From: a virus
Strand: one strand, 5' to 3'
DNA: 51,034 bases
Virus record (IMG/VR): IMGVR_UViG_3300021432_000012
Location: 1-51,034 of that record
Numbering within the stretch: the first letter of the stretch is position 1; each line of letters opens with the position of its first letter. The notes below the pieces were generated by a model. It did not search any database and was not told where the DNA came from. It worked only from the letters and a program-made list of their open reading frames with translations. The position numbers were made by a program, and so were the translations under genes. Shown piece after piece: positions 22,159-30,708 of this stretch.

Positions 22159-23613
22159 ATGAAAGCGCTACGTACGTCGCAACCCGGTCAACCTGCGTTT
22201 CTTGATCTCACCAATCGCTATACACGTGGCATTCTATCAGCTTGGACGAATAATTGGATAGCCACGCCTGGCAGGATTGATCCGGCAAAGCTAGGTACTT
22301 CTGTTGCTGGCCCGTTTGGGCAGGCTAGTTCATGTAACGGCACGAGTGATGTTATTACACTTCCTGCCGGATCGCTTTCGCATGGTGGTGCTTGTACAAA
22401 ATTTGCTTTCCTAAAAATAGGAGCAGCTACTAGCACGCATTGTATTTCCGGATCAGGAAACAGCACTGTTGCTTGGCGCACTAACGTAGCCGCAATTGAT
22501 ATTGTCAATGTAGGCGTACAGGTATGCGGAAGCTTTGCTGGCGTAGTTTCAGCAAATGAGGTTTGCACACTTGCTTTTGTGGTTGGTGGAACTGGAGTTA
22601 CGGGCGACCCTATTAGTTTATATAAAAATGGTATCTTATTTGGGTCTTCAACATTAACAGTCTCCCTTCCATCTGGAGCAGGAACTCCTCAATTAGGAAG
22701 TAATGGCGCAGCAGGCCAATTTTGGGACGGCTCAATTGCGTTTCATGCTGATTTTAGCGTCGCACTTACCGCATCTGAAATTCTTGCATTGCACACAAAT
22801 GCATGGCAGGTATTTTATCAAAAGAGCAGACGTCAAAGCATTATCGTCCCGGCATCTACTGGAAGCACTGCAACAATCGCAGGGACTAGTACATTAGCAG
22901 GAACATTGGTCGGTATCGGTGCACTTTCTGCAAATATCGATTGCACATCTACACTAGCGGGAACGCTGACTGGAATTGCCGCTGCCATCGCCACAATCGG
23001 CACTACGTCATCAGTTAGTGGGACTTTGACAGGAATTGGCGCGCTTGCAATGTCAATTGGTGGTCTAAGTTCAGTCGCAGCAACATTAACCGGCATTGGG
23101 CAGTTAAATGCGACCATTGGCGCAAGTTCATCTGTCAATGCTGTCCTTGGAACTGGCAGCCAGATGGCGACTATTGCCGCTACTTCTACAGTCGCCGCTA
23201 CAATGTCAGGGTCTGGAGCTTTCACCGGACAGATAGATAATACATCCTCTGTCAGTGCGACATTATCAGCTGGTGGAACTGCACAAAGTGGAGTCACACG
23301 TGCGTTTGCGATTGAATACTACACAAAACTGATTGAAGAAAAGAATAAGAAGGAAGAAAAGAAGGTAACAGAGAAGAAGTTCAAGAAGCGCAAGCCATTA
23401 TATGAAATTGATGATGAAGAAGACGATGATTATGTGCCGCCTTCTTACGTTTTTACGCCTAGAAAGCGTGTTGATATTAACATTACAGCGATGATTGCAG
23501 ATATAATGCGCATTGGACATCCTGTAAATCAATATGGTTTTCGTCCGCAACGTTCACCGCAAGCGAGAATGCGCAACAAGCGCGATGAAGAAGCGCTATT
23601 GATGTTATTTTAG
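22159..23613 (+). CDS. LamG-like virion protein with repeats and charged tail
   Basis: 484 residues in three parts. About 20-220 is a LamG/concanavalin-like sandwich. About 225-385 holds near-repeats of roughly 25 residues with the pattern T-S-S-V-x-x-T-L-x-G-I-G-x-x-x-x-x-I. The last 95 residues are Lys/Glu/Asp-rich with D-D-E-E-D-D-D. The first parts suit an adhesion or surface-binding virion protein; the tail may bind the capsid or nucleic acid. Confidence 0.7.
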   Translation: MKALRTSQPGQPAFLDLTNRYTRGILSAWTNNWIATPGRIDPAKLGTSVAGPFGQASSCNGTSDVITLPAGSLSHGGACTKFAFLKIGAATSTHCISGSGNSTVAWRTNVAAIDIVNVGVQVCGSFAGVVSANEVCTLAFVVGGTGVTGDPISLYKNGILFGSSTLTVSLPSGAGTPQLGSNGAAGQFWDGSIAFHADFSVALTASEILALHTNAWQVFYQKSRRQSIIVPASTGSTATIAGTSTLAGTLVGIGALSANIDCTSTLAGTLTGIAAAIATIGTTSSVSGTLTGIGALAMSIGGLSSVAATLTGIGQLNATIGASSSVNAVLGTGSQMATIAATSTVAATMSGSGAFTGQIDNTSSVSATLSAGGTAQSGVTRAFAIEYYTKLIEEKNKKEEKKVTEKKFKKRKPLYEIDDEEDDDYVPPSYVFTPRKRVDINITAMIADIMRIGHPVNQYGFRPQRSPQARMRNKRDEEALLMLF

Positions 23614-23623
23614 GAGAAATAGA

Positions 23624-23899
23624 ATGGCAACTCAAAGGCAACATTACACTTATGCCACTACTGGAAAAGTAGAAGGTATAAAGAAAAGTCCTACGCGTGA
23701 TGGTGGCGAAGACAGCATGAAAAAAGGTGGTCTTGTACGAGAAAAAGAAACAGGCAAGAAGGTTAACAAAAGCGGAGTTGTCCATAAAAAAGAAGGCGGC
23801 ATGATTAAGGGTCTTCCAGAAAGCCCCATTACTGTCGCAAAACGTGACAATGGCATTCCAGGTTACAAGCATGGCGGCAAGGTAAGAAGCAAAAAATGA
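23624..23899 (+). CDS. Small Lys/Gly-rich virion-operon protein
   Basis: 91 residues, Lys and Gly rich with repeats of the K-K-G-G-L-V / K-E-G-G-M-I / H-G-G-K-V type. Strongly basic. It overlaps the next gene by ATGA. Function unknown. Confidence 0.6.
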   Translation: MATQRQHYTYATTGKVEGIKKSPTRDGGEDSMKKGGLVREKETGKKVNKSGVVHKKEGGMIKGLPESPITVAKRDNGIPGYKHGGKVRSKK

Positions 23900-24084
23900 T
23901 TGCTCAATTAGAAAAGGCTCTCCTTAGGCTTCACGAAAAACGTGAGGAATTAGGGAAAAGCGTTTTCGATACACCGCCAGCCAATATGGAGCAGTTCAAT
24001 AAATTGCTCGGTCAGTATCTTGGATTGGGTGAGGCACTCGCGGAAATTGATTTTATTTTGAAGGGGATTGAAAATGAAATTTAA
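23896..24084 (+). CDS. Small helical protein
   Basis: 62 residues: two helices of which the first (L-E-K-A-L-L-R-L-H-E-K-R-E-E-L) could be a coiled coil. ATGA overlap start. Function unknown. Confidence 0.55.
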   Translation: MIAQLEKALLRLHEKREELGKSVFDTPPANMEQFNKLLGQYLGLGEALAEIDFILKGIENEI

Positions 24085-24316
24085 AGTAACTTACCCATCC
24101 GGTGTTGTAGAGGAATGTGAGCACTCAGATGATAACCAAACCATAGCAGGTTTCATCAATGCGAAGTTCGGGTCTGTTGATCCTGCGGAACATGGCGTCA
24201 CAGTCGAAGAAATAAGCGAGTCTCCTACTGTAACCGAAGCCACGCCAGAAGTTGTCCCAACAATCGTCAATATGACGGCTACTGTAACCGCAGTATCTCA
24301 AGCGAGCGGAGGATAA
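24074..24316 (+). CDS. Small acidic protein
   Basis: 80 residues from the ATG at 24074, preceded by AAGGGG; a TTG six bases earlier is less likely. A small alpha/beta head (F-K-V-T-Y-P-S-G-V-V-E-E-C), then a Thr/Val/Pro-rich tail. Function unknown. Confidence 0.55.
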   Translation: MKFKVTYPSGVVEECEHSDDNQTIAGFINAKFGSVDPAEHGVTVEEISESPTVTEATPEVVPTIVNMTATVTAVSQASGG

Positions 24317-24318
24317 TC

Positions 24319-24495
24319 ATGGCTACGAAATGGATACAAGGTGCAATAAAAAAACCTGGCGCTTTACGTAAAGAATTGGGCGTTAAAGCTGGTGAAAAAA
24401 TCCCAGCAAAGAAACTCGAAAAAGCCGCAGAAAAAGGCGGCAAAGAAGGTAAGCGCGCAAGACTCGCTGAAACTCTCAAAGGATTCAAGAAATAA
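24319..24495 (+). CDS. Small Lys-rich phage protein (KKPGALRKELG type)
   Basis: 58 residues with GGAGGA upstream. The pattern A-I-K-K-P-G-A-L-R-K-E-L-G ... I-P-A-K-K-L is a frequent small phage protein of unknown function. Followed at once by an intrinsic terminator. Confidence 0.7.
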   Translation: MATKWIQGAIKKPGALRKELGVKAGEKIPAKKLEKAAEKGGKEGKRARLAETLKGFKK

Positions 24496-24498
24496 TCG

Positions 24499-24519
24499 AA
24501 AGCGCTACGGCGCTTTTTT
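24499..24519 (+). terminator. Intrinsic terminator
   Basis: AAAGCGC-tacg-GCGCTTTTTT: a 7-bp stem with a tetraloop and a T-run, ending the group 20782-24495. Confidence 0.75.
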
Positions 24520-24647
24520 ATTACAAATATATATTGCGCACAACTTGATTGTTCATATTAAAGTTTAGTGCAATGCAATTGGCAGTAATCAAATTTATTG
24601 CGATTAAATTGCGAAAGTTTTATTGTAGTGCCACAAGGAGAAGACGA

Positions 24648-25127
24648 ATGTCTGCTGAATTAGTAATGCCAACATCTACCGATCTGCAAAAATATGCCGA
24701 TGTCAAGCCAGTCGTAAGGACTGACCCTATTCCACTTGATTGGTATTTCCCGAAACTTGATCCAGGCCGCAGACCATTGGGAGCTCGCGTTATTGTCCAA
24801 TTGCGCCGCACTAAAAAGACTTCCAAGGGTGGGATCATCCTGCAACATGAGACAAAAGTCACTGAGAAATGGAATGACCAAGTGGCTATGGTCGTTGCAC
24901 TTGGGCCGATTGCTTTCCGCAATCGGGAAACAATGGCTGAATGGCCCGAGGGAATTTGGACATCTCCAGGTAAATTTGTCAGTGTCCCGCGATGGGGTGG
25001 TGATCGGTGGGAGAAGAAAGTAGAAGGGGAAGAAGAAGAAGTAACCTTTGTAACTTTCAATGACCATGAACTTATTTCGGAAATTACCGAAGACCCGCGC
25101 AATGTCAACGCTTACATTTTGGAGTAG
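24648..25127 (+). CDS. GroES-like co-chaperonin
   Basis: 159 residues from the ATG at 24648 with ACAAGGAG upstream; a longer frame from 24549 lacks a site. R-P-L-G-A-R-V-I-V-Q-L-R-R-T-K-K-T-S-K-G-G-I-I-L matches the Cpn10 core with its mobile-loop region, and V-A-L-G-P matches the next strand. The C-terminal half has an insertion (W-P-E-G-I-W ... V-P-R-W-G-G-D) beyond usual GroES length. It probably replaces GroES on host GroEL to fold the capsid protein. It heads the scaffold/capsid operon. Confidence 0.8.
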   Translation: MSAELVMPTSTDLQKYADVKPVVRTDPIPLDWYFPKLDPGRRPLGARVIVQLRRTKKTSKGGIILQHETKVTEKWNDQVAMVVALGPIAFRNRETMAEWPEGIWTSPGKFVSVPRWGGDRWEKKVEGEEEEVTFVTFNDHELISEITEDPRNVNAYILE

Positions 25128-25130
25128 AAA

Positions 25131-26075
25131 ATGAGCAACCAAACTGAACATGAAGAAGACTACGAATTAGACGAAGAACTTGACGAACATCATGAGGATG
25201 AAAACCATGATGGCGAAGAGAAGAAAGAGGATGACAATCCTGATGAACAGGAACATGATGAACGAACTGGCGATCACGATGAAGAACGTGAGGCTATTCA
25301 GGCCCGTCGCCGCAAGGAACGTCAAGATAGAAAACAACGACGCAAGGAATATGAGGATGGTCTAAAGCGGGAGATAGCCGCTGCTAGGCAACAGAACCAA
25401 ATCCTTGAGGAACGTCTAGCATCGGTCGAGAAAAAAACTACCTCCAGTGAGTTGATGCAGCTTGACCAAGCAATCAGCGAACTAAACAATCAGGCTCTTT
25501 TTTACAAGAATCAAGTTGCGGACGCTAGTACTCGCCAAGATGGCATGGCAGTAGCAGATGCGACAGAGCGCATGATCGAAGCCCGTAATAAAGCTGTTCA
25601 GCTTCAAACTATCAAGCAGAACTACAGTAAGCAGCAAGTCAATCAGCCGCGAGGATTGGATACTCGTGCTCAAGAGCTTGGGCAAAGATGGCTTTCTAGT
25701 AATACTTGGCTGAATATGCATAATACTGATGCCGATACGCAGTTGGTGAAAGATATTGATAACCAAATTGCAAAAGAAGGTTTTGTGCCTTCTACGGAGG
25801 CTTATTGGGACGAACTTACTGCGCGTGTCAATAAATATTTGCCACATAAAGCAAATGGGAATAGAATGCAAAGCAGCAACAATAAAGAAAGCCGCAACAA
25901 AACGGTTGTTACTGGTTCCGGGCGTGAGTCTTCGTCGAGTGGAACCAATACATTCCGGTTGTCCCCTGATAGGGCGAAGGCTTTGGCAGACGCCGGATAC
26001 GAACCCGGTACACCAGAGTACGCAAAAATGGTTAAAAGGTATCGTGCTTACGATACGGATAACCGTAAAAACTAA
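25131..26075 (+). CDS. Scaffolding protein
   Basis: 314 residues. A very acidic head (many D, E, H) is followed by a long charged coiled coil (about 60-150) and a polar tail, with P-D-R-A-K-A-L-A-D-A-G-Y-E-P-G-T near the end. This, its place before the capsid gene and its length fit phage scaffolds that line the procapsid and then leave or are cut. Confidence 0.8.
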   Translation: MSNQTEHEEDYELDEELDEHHEDENHDGEEKKEDDNPDEQEHDERTGDHDEEREAIQARRRKERQDRKQRRKEYEDGLKREIAAARQQNQILEERLASVEKKTTSSELMQLDQAISELNNQALFYKNQVADASTRQDGMAVADATERMIEARNKAVQLQTIKQNYSKQQVNQPRGLDTRAQELGQRWLSSNTWLNMHNTDADTQLVKDIDNQIAKEGFVPSTEAYWDELTARVNKYLPHKANGNRMQSSNNKESRNKTVVTGSGRESSSSGTNTFRLSPDRAKALADAGYEPGTPEYAKMVKRYRAYDTDNRKN

Positions 26076-26093
26076 TCAGGAAGGATAACGACC

Positions 26094-26645
26094 ATGACAC
26101 GACATTCAAACGGCTTTGTAGGCGGTGATGACCGTCTCCGCAAATCGTCCGGCGACAATCGTACAGATCGCGATTCTGCTGATTTGGACCGCATTGCGCA
26201 AGATGGAACCGCTCTAACTGCTGCGGAACGGCGTAAGCTGCTACGCGCAGAATTCACGCAAGAAATTCTACCATCCTGTCCTCCCATTCCTGGTTGGCAT
26301 CTTTGCTGGTTATCGACTAATAGCAAGGGTGACCCAATCCATGCACGCATGCGCCTTGGCTATGTTCCAGTCAAGTCAAATGAAGTGCAGGGATTGGAAA
26401 AATACGGGATGACTGGCGGAGAATGGGATGGCATGATTTCTTGTAACGAAATGCTTCTGTTTAAAATCCCCAATGAGACCTATCAAGACATGATGACATT
26501 GTTTCATCATGATATGCCATTGGAAAATGAAGAAGCAATCAGGAGCCAGATAGACGGGCAGGAAATTGCCGTGGAAGCTGAAAAAGGCGTTCCCGATGGT
26601 TTCAACCAACTCGCGCATAAAGTCCGAACCCCTACATTTATTTAA
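26094..26645 (+). CDS. Conserved head-operon protein
   Basis: 183 residues between scaffold and decoration genes. P-P-I-P-G-W-H-L-C-W-L-S-T and G-D-P-I-H-A-R-M-R-L-G-Y form a conserved core. No known domain. Head maturation or decoration is possible by position. Confidence 0.65.
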   Translation: MTRHSNGFVGGDDRLRKSSGDNRTDRDSADLDRIAQDGTALTAAERRKLLRAEFTQEILPSCPPIPGWHLCWLSTNSKGDPIHARMRLGYVPVKSNEVQGLEKYGMTGGEWDGMISCNEMLLFKIPNETYQDMMTLFHHDMPLENEEAIRSQIDGQEIAVEAEKGVPDGFNQLAHKVRTPTFI

Positions 26646-26660
26646 TTTCGGAGAAATATC

Positions 26661-27230
26661 ATGAGTGCAACGAGCAACCCATTTGGCTTCCGTCCTGCGG
26701 AAAGCCCAATAGGCAATTCGCGTGCAAATACGTACAATATCGCCTCTGGCTATGGTACGGCTATGTACAAAGGACAGCCTGTCATTCTGAATACTAACGG
26801 CACAATCACAGCTGGTACTTCCGCAGCCGATATTATCGGTGTATTCGCGGGTTGTGAATATGTCGATTCAACTGGACGACCACAACGGTCAACTTTCTGG
26901 CCTGCTTCCACTACTGTACTCGCAGGTACTTTGCCTGTCGCGTATGTATGGGACGACCCGAATACCGTATTTGAAGTTCAATCTGATGGATCAATAGCCC
27001 AAGTTGATATCGGTGATCAGTGCGACGTAAGTAACGTAAGCAATGCAAATACTACTGCTGGGTTGTCTCAGTGCACACTGAGCGCAACGAAAGCAGGGGC
27101 CGGCTCTCAAGGCCAATTTCGTATTCTGCGCTTCGCTGGTCAGGTAGATAATGTGGTAGGTGACGCTTTTACCGTGGTTCAGGTACAAATCGCACGTAGC
27201 CAGTATATCGCTAACAAAGTCGCCATTTAA
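26661..27230 (+). CDS. Head decoration-like protein
   Basis: 189 residues. N-P-F-G-F-R-P ... Y-K-G-Q-P-V-I-L-N-T-N-G-T-I-T and I-I-G-V-F-A-G-C-E-Y-V-D are typical of phage decoration proteins that bind outside HK97-fold capsids. Directly before the capsid gene. Confidence 0.75.
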   Translation: MSATSNPFGFRPAESPIGNSRANTYNIASGYGTAMYKGQPVILNTNGTITAGTSAADIIGVFAGCEYVDSTGRPQRSTFWPASTTVLAGTLPVAYVWDDPNTVFEVQSDGSIAQVDIGDQCDVSNVSNANTTAGLSQCTLSATKAGAGSQGQFRILRFAGQVDNVVGDAFTVVQVQIARSQYIANKVAI

Positions 27231-27259
27231 TTAGCCAAAACTCATAAAGGAGAATTATC

Positions 27260-28177
27260 ATGGCAACTAATATTATGCGCAGTACGGACTTTAAAAGCAT
27301 CGTTGAGCCAATACTCAACGAAGCCTTTGACGGCATCTACGACCAACGTGATGACGAATACAAACAGATTTTCAAGGAAAGCATGGGTATTCCACGTGCT
27401 TATCATGAAGAACCTGTGCTGTTCGGCTTCAACGCCGCACCGGAACTTCCAGACGGCATGCCAGTCACGTATCAGGCCGGTGGTATCTTGTTCAACCAGC
27501 GCTATATCTACAAAGTCTACGGCTTGGCTTATGCCTTGACAAAAGTCTTGGTAGAAGATGGCGACCATATCCGCATCGGCAAAACCTATGCAGAGCATCT
27601 AGCACAATCCTTGATTGAAACCAAGGAACTGAATTGCGCCAACATCCTAAACCGTGCATACAATTCATCGTATAACATCGGTGACGCGACTACTTTGGGC
27701 AGTTCTTCTCATCCATTAGTGAATGGTACTTTCTCTAATATATTGTCGGTGGCAGCAGCTTTGTCACAGACATCGTTAGAGCAAATGCTGATCTTGTTAC
27801 GCACTAACGGCGTGGACAACAACGGCAAAAAAGTACGTTTGATGCCTGAAAAATTGGTAGTTGCACCTGGTAACGAATTGCAAGCAGAAGTCTTGCTCAA
27901 TTCCGTCCTGCGTACCGGAACCAATAACAATGACATCAACCCTATCAAGTCGATGGGTTATCTGAAGAAAGTGGCTGTTATCACTCGCCAGACTTCAGCA
28001 ACTCAGTGGGGTATCACTACCGATGTTAAGGACGGCTTTAAACTGTTGATGCGCCGTAAAATGGAGAAATCCATGGAAGGCGATTTTGAAACAGACAGCA
28101 TGCGCTTTAAATGCACTGAGCGTTACATCGCAGGGGTCACTGACCCACGCGTGTACTACTCTACTCCTGGCGTTTAA
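27260..28177 (+). CDS. Major capsid protein (HK97 fold)
   Basis: 305 residues with AAAGGAG upstream. Position, size, spacing and a strong terminator behind it fit the major head protein. The stretch Y-K-V-Y-G-L-A-Y-A-L-T-K-V-L-V-E-D-G-D and E-R-Y-I-A-G-V-T-D-P-R-V-Y are typical of Mu gpT / podovirus HK97-fold coats. Confidence 0.85.
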   Translation: MATNIMRSTDFKSIVEPILNEAFDGIYDQRDDEYKQIFKESMGIPRAYHEEPVLFGFNAAPELPDGMPVTYQAGGILFNQRYIYKVYGLAYALTKVLVEDGDHIRIGKTYAEHLAQSLIETKELNCANILNRAYNSSYNIGDATTLGSSSHPLVNGTFSNILSVAAALSQTSLEQMLILLRTNGVDNNGKKVRLMPEKLVVAPGNELQAEVLLNSVLRTGTNNNDINPIKSMGYLKKVAVITRQTSATQWGITTDVKDGFKLLMRRKMEKSMEGDFETDSMRFKCTERYIAGVTDPRVYYSTPGV

Positions 28178-28187
28178 TGTGAAATTT

Positions 28188-28216
28188 TCTAGGAGGCTAA
28201 CCCCTCCTAGATTTTT
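28188..28216 (+). terminator. Intrinsic terminator after capsid gene
   Basis: TCTAGGAGG-ctaacc-CCTCCTAGA followed by T4-5: a 9-bp perfect stem. It probably lowers expression of the genes behind the abundant capsid transcript. Confidence 0.8.
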
Positions 28217-28230
28217 GAAAAGGAATTATC

Positions 28231-29385
28231 ATGGCTCTCTGTTTCAATACGGGACCAAATGTCACAACAGGCAATCTTGATACTTCTCAAGTGCATGATG
28301 CTGATATCGGGCCTAATGTGGATTATCAAGGTTCTGGGCTGCTAGACCCGCGCTTTGTGGGTTCTGTCGGTGCTGCTCCAGGTTCTAAAGTATATGCAGT
28401 TTATACAAACCCATTCATTGCGATGGTTGATGCCATTCCGCAAGCTATCGGCGTAGGCCGTATTGCAGCGGCGCAGAATATCACCAATGCAACGGCAATG
28501 ACACTGGTAAGTGCTCAAGGTGCTGGTGTATCTCCAAATATGCCAGTAGTTCCTTTGGGTTCGCAGGTATCTTCTGCGAATGTGGTCAAGGCTTTGGTGC
28601 TTGATTTTGGTTTCAGTACAGGTAATACAACTGCGACATCTGCATCTGTTACCATTCCTGCTGGAGCTAGCAAGTTCTATACGCCAGGTCAGAAAATAGC
28701 AATTTCAGGTGCAGGCGCATCGGCTAACAATCCTCTTCTGACTTCAGTTGTTTCTGTCTCTGGCACAACTCTTGTAGTTAAAGACGTTGCAGGCCAGACA
28801 GTAAGCAATGCGCAGATAGGAACATTGGATTTGACAGGCACTCAAATCTGGCCTTACATCTATGCTGGCGGTGTTGCTTGTTATGACCCGACTCAAGGAT
28901 TGGCTAGGTGTGTTTCAATCACTGGTGCTGCTTCTAATGCTGGCTCTACTTTCACCGTAAAAGGTTATGACATCTATAACCAGCCGATGACTGAAGCAAT
29001 TACAGTAGGTGCTGGTGTGACTACAGCAGTGAACGGTAAAAAAGCTTGGAAGTCGATTGTTTCTGTGACTCCAAATTCCACAGATGCTCATAACTACAGT
29101 GTAGATACTACCGATATTTTCGGACTTGCTGTACGTTCTGATTTCTGGGAATACATGAACGTTTATTACAATGGTGCGTTTGTTTCTGTTAGCACTGGTT
29201 GGACTGTCGTAGACACCACAACTCCAGCGACTACCACCACAGGCGATGTACGCGGTACTTATGCAGTGCAGAGTGCATCTAATGGCACAAAACGTTTAGC
29301 GGCATTTACTTCATTGCCGATATATAATGCCATAGGTGCTAATAACCTGAATACGGTAACGCTGTTTGGTGTTACTAACGTTTAA
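28231..29385 (+). CDS. Virion structural protein
   Basis: 384 residues, AAAAGGA upstream. N-terminal N-T-G-P-N-V-T-T-G-N then Ser/Thr/Ala/Gly-rich beta repeats, ending in I-G-A-N-N-L-N-T-V-T-L-F. Likely a head or connector-associated virion protein. No catalytic motif. Confidence 0.65.
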   Translation: MALCFNTGPNVTTGNLDTSQVHDADIGPNVDYQGSGLLDPRFVGSVGAAPGSKVYAVYTNPFIAMVDAIPQAIGVGRIAAAQNITNATAMTLVSAQGAGVSPNMPVVPLGSQVSSANVVKALVLDFGFSTGNTTATSASVTIPAGASKFYTPGQKIAISGAGASANNPLLTSVVSVSGTTLVVKDVAGQTVSNAQIGTLDLTGTQIWPYIYAGGVACYDPTQGLARCVSITGAASNAGSTFTVKGYDIYNQPMTEAITVGAGVTTAVNGKKAWKSIVSVTPNSTDAHNYSVDTTDIFGLAVRSDFWEYMNVYYNGAFVSVSTGWTVVDTTTPATTTTGDVRGTYAVQSASNGTKRLAAFTSLPIYNAIGANNLNTVTLFGVTNV

Positions 29386-29449
29386 TCACACTCACCCCTC
29401 GTGCTGTATAGCATAAGGAGGGGGAAGGAAAAAATATCGGATAGAAAAG

Positions 29450-30448
29450 ATGGCTACTTCGGGGACAGTCGGCGCTACTTTCTGGGACGTTACGACGGTC
29501 TTAGAGCATGCATTTCGCAGGTGCGGAATATTGTCCACATCAATCACTGCCGAGATGCAGTTATCTGCGAAGGAAAATCTTTTCTTCCTCCTTTCTGATC
29601 TCGCAAACAGAGGTATTAGTCTCTGGTGCGTTCAAAAAAACATCATAGGACTTTCCTTAAATCAGGAAGTCTACAATCTCCCTGTAGGAACTGTTGATAC
29701 TCTTGAAGTGCTCTATCGTACTGCAAGTTTCGTAGGAACTCCCACTTCTGCTACCGCAACTACATGGTCTACTGACTCAGGATCAGGACTTACTTCTGTA
29801 GTGACTACCATTGGCGTAACTTCCGCTACCGCACAAACACTTAATTTGGCAGTTGATACATCGCCTGATGGATCGACATGGACACAGCTTGGAGGCGTCA
29901 CACAGATAATCTGTGTAGCCAATACTCCAATGTGGTTCGACATCAATAATTCGATTGCACAACGTTTTTGGCGTGTCCGCGAGACTGTCTTGGGGACTTT
30001 GACGCTCTCTAGTGCTCAATTTGGATATAGTACGAATGAAGTACTGATGGCGAAATTGAACCGTGATGATTATGTGAATCTCCCGAACAAGAATTTCGCA
30101 GGCCGTCCGCTTCAGTTCTGGTATGACAAACAGGTAACAATCCCGCGTATTTGGTTATGGCCCACGCCAAATGACGCTACTGCTCAGATAGTAGTGTGGA
30201 ATCAAAGGCAGATACAGGATGTGGGAGCCTTGACGAATCAATTGGAAATACCTCAGCGCTGGTTAGAATCTGTGATTTTCTCATTGGCACATCGGCAGGC
30301 ATTGGAAATACCGGTGTCAATGATGCCTCCCGGAAGAATGGAATATCTTGAATCACAGGCAGAAAAACATTTACAACGTGCCGAAGCTGGTGAATCAGAC
30401 GGCTCCAATATGAAAATAATGCCAAACATCAGGGCGTACACAGCATGA
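29450..30448 (+). CDS. Head-to-tail adaptor, gp4-like
   Basis: 332 residues. L-E-H-A-F-R-R-C-G-I ... A-K-E-N-L-F-F-L-L-S-D-L-A-N-R-G, then a beta domain insert (about 90-180), and A-K-L-N-R-D-D-Y-V-N-L-P-N-K-N-F-A-G-R-P-L-Q-F-W-Y-D resemble podovirus adaptor proteins that bind under the portal. The beta insert looks added. Confidence 0.7.
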   Translation: MATSGTVGATFWDVTTVLEHAFRRCGILSTSITAEMQLSAKENLFFLLSDLANRGISLWCVQKNIIGLSLNQEVYNLPVGTVDTLEVLYRTASFVGTPTSATATTWSTDSGSGLTSVVTTIGVTSATAQTLNLAVDTSPDGSTWTQLGGVTQIICVANTPMWFDINNSIAQRFWRVRETVLGTLTLSSAQFGYSTNEVLMAKLNRDDYVNLPNKNFAGRPLQFWYDKQVTIPRIWLWPTPNDATAQIVVWNQRQIQDVGALTNQLEIPQRWLESVIFSLAHRQALEIPVSMMPPGRMEYLESQAEKHLQRAEAGESDGSNMKIMPNIRAYTA

Positions 30449-30699
30449 GCAAATATCTTGATACAAATGGTAAAACTAGTCTCGCAGTAGGAATATGTGA
30501 CCGTTGCCATTTCAAAATGGCGCTCGCAGATATGGTCTCCGATCCTAATTCACCGGGCCTACGTGTGCATGCTGAATGTAAAGACCAATTTGACCCATAT
30601 CGTTTAGCCGCACGACAGCCAGAAAAAATAACCGTCCGTGAGCCGCGTCCTGATGCTGATATCAGCTTACCTACTGGCGTAATACCGCCGACTCTGTAA
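30445..30699 (+). CDS. Small zinc-binding virion-operon protein
   Basis: 84 residues, ATGA overlap start. C-D-R-C-H-F-K-M ... H-A-E-C looks like a zinc finger, a common small phage protein type next to adaptors. Pro-rich tail. Function unknown. Confidence 0.65.
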   Translation: MSKYLDTNGKTSLAVGICDRCHFKMALADMVSDPNSPGLRVHAECKDQFDPYRLAARQPEKITVREPRPDADISLPTGVIPPTL

Positions 30700-30708
30700 G
30701 GAGAAATC

